Shown here: positions 5,060-5,455 of the stretch, piece by piece
Layout: every line of letters starts with the position of its first letter
Position numbering within the stretch: the first letter of the stretch is position 1
Origin: an uncultured Flavobacteriales bacterium
GTDB lineage: Bacteria; Bacteroidota; Bacteroidia; Flavobacteriales; Crocinitomicaceae
DNA length: 5,455 nt
Direction of reading: 5' to 3'
Assembly (NCBI GenBank): GCA_946479125.1
Contig: CAMLET010000251.1
Coordinates: forward strand, 1 to 5,455
The notes under the pieces: generated by a model
The model's database searches: none
The model's input: the letters and a program-made list of their open reading frames with translations, nothing else
Told to the model about the DNA's origin: nothing
Made by a program: the position numbers and the translations under genes

Positions 5060-5455
5060 CTAATAATTAAACCTCACTTCCTGCAATCCATAAGCCTTTA
5101 TCCCTTCATCCGACTGAATAACCACTGAACCCGTTTCATCCACATCAATTATTCGCCCCATAAACGTTTCACCTGCGGCATTGGAAATTACCTGGTCTTC
5201 GTTCAGACGCCACAGAAAATCCATGTATTGCTTCTGAATTTCCTGAAACGCAAATTGCTGGCAAAGCTCAAACTGCATTTGTAGCTTGGGTAAAAGTGTC
5301 GTCAAAAATTCAAAAGGAGAAAGAACCAAAGCATGATCCTCTAAACTGGTACTTTTCGGAACATCGTTTTCCTTTTTCAGATTTATTCCCAATCCAAAGA
5401 TCACGTATTCCAAGGATTGATTTTTGATATTTCCTTCGATCAGGATTCCACCCAG
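5060..5455 (-). CDS. birA: Biotin-[acetyl-CoA-carboxylase] ligase, C-terminal part (5' end beyond window)
   Basis: Biotin-protein ligase activates biotin with ATP and attaches it to the carrier subunit of biotin-dependent carboxylases in the cytoplasm. The 131 residues present form the C-terminal half. They open with LGGILIEG (1-8), the conserved catalytic-core strand; the neighbouring active-site Lys expected just before it is outside the window. FGLGINL (20-26) is the second family signature. The last 35 or so residues (FMGRIIDVDETGSVVIQ onward) match the small SH3-like C-terminal domain. The frame is open to the window edge, so the TTG at 5411-5413 is an internal Leu, not a start. The stop is TAG at 5060-5062. 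Whether the full protein has a DNA-binding HTH domain cannot be seen; Bacteroidota versions usually lack it. It is convergent with pyrE-SRPBCC. Confidence 0.93.
   Translation of the reverse strand: MGGILIEGNIKNQSLEYVIFGLGINLKKENDVPKSTSLEDHALVLSPFEFLTTLLPKLQMQFELCQQFAFQEIQKQYMDFLWRLNEDQVISNAAGETFMGRIIDVDETGSVVIQSDEGIKAYGLQEVRFNY

Noticed and set aside
5411..5413. TTG as a start codon for birA
   Set aside because: The frame continues upstream to the window edge and encodes the conserved LGGILIEG motif.

Overview
The window is AT-rich chromosomal DNA that looks like a member of the Bacteroidota, probably Flavobacteriia. Three things support this. The promoter-like sites follow the Bacteroidota TAnnTTTG pattern and there are no Shine-Dalgarno sites. 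The protein set is typical of the group: BshC, a DUF1573 protein, a NUDIX protein with an N-terminal extension, and short PyrE and biotin ligase forms. The intergenic gaps carry small palindromic repeats of the kind common in these genomes. The lineage is inferred, and no rRNA or tRNA is present to fix it.

Layout, left to right: a probable terminator (13-50) follows bshC, the putative bacillithiol cysteine ligase, on the minus strand (54-1631). A 373-base divergent gap (1632-2004) holds candidate promoters for both flanking genes, two hairpins, a TCTTTTG-type heptamer tract and a short protein-like open stretch. A cytosolic cyclophilin-type peptidyl-prolyl isomerase follows on the plus strand (2005-2457). 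A 330-base convergent gap (2458-2787) contains two facing terminators with nearly the same 3' arm, around a nested inverted-repeat element. Next, on the minus strand, come a secreted DUF1573 protein with a His-rich tail (2788-3255) and a NUDIX hydrolase (3321-3935). Only 7 bases beyond the NUDIX start, pyrE begins on the plus strand (3943-4584), with a small SRPBCC-like protein 3 bases downstream (4588-4989). A 70-base convergent gap carries another small inverted repeat. The window ends inside a minus-strand biotin-protein ligase gene (5060 to beyond 5455).

The genes are mainly housekeeping: low-molecular-weight thiol synthesis, protein folding, nucleotide synthesis and cleanup, and biotin attachment. 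They do not form one pathway. The only clear operon is pyrE plus the SRPBCC gene. I see no defence system, prophage, CRISPR array, insertion sequence or obvious new multi-gene system. The points worth a second look are the very tight NUDIX/pyrE divergent start region, the structured repeat elements in all three larger gaps, and a possible gene remnant upstream of bshC.
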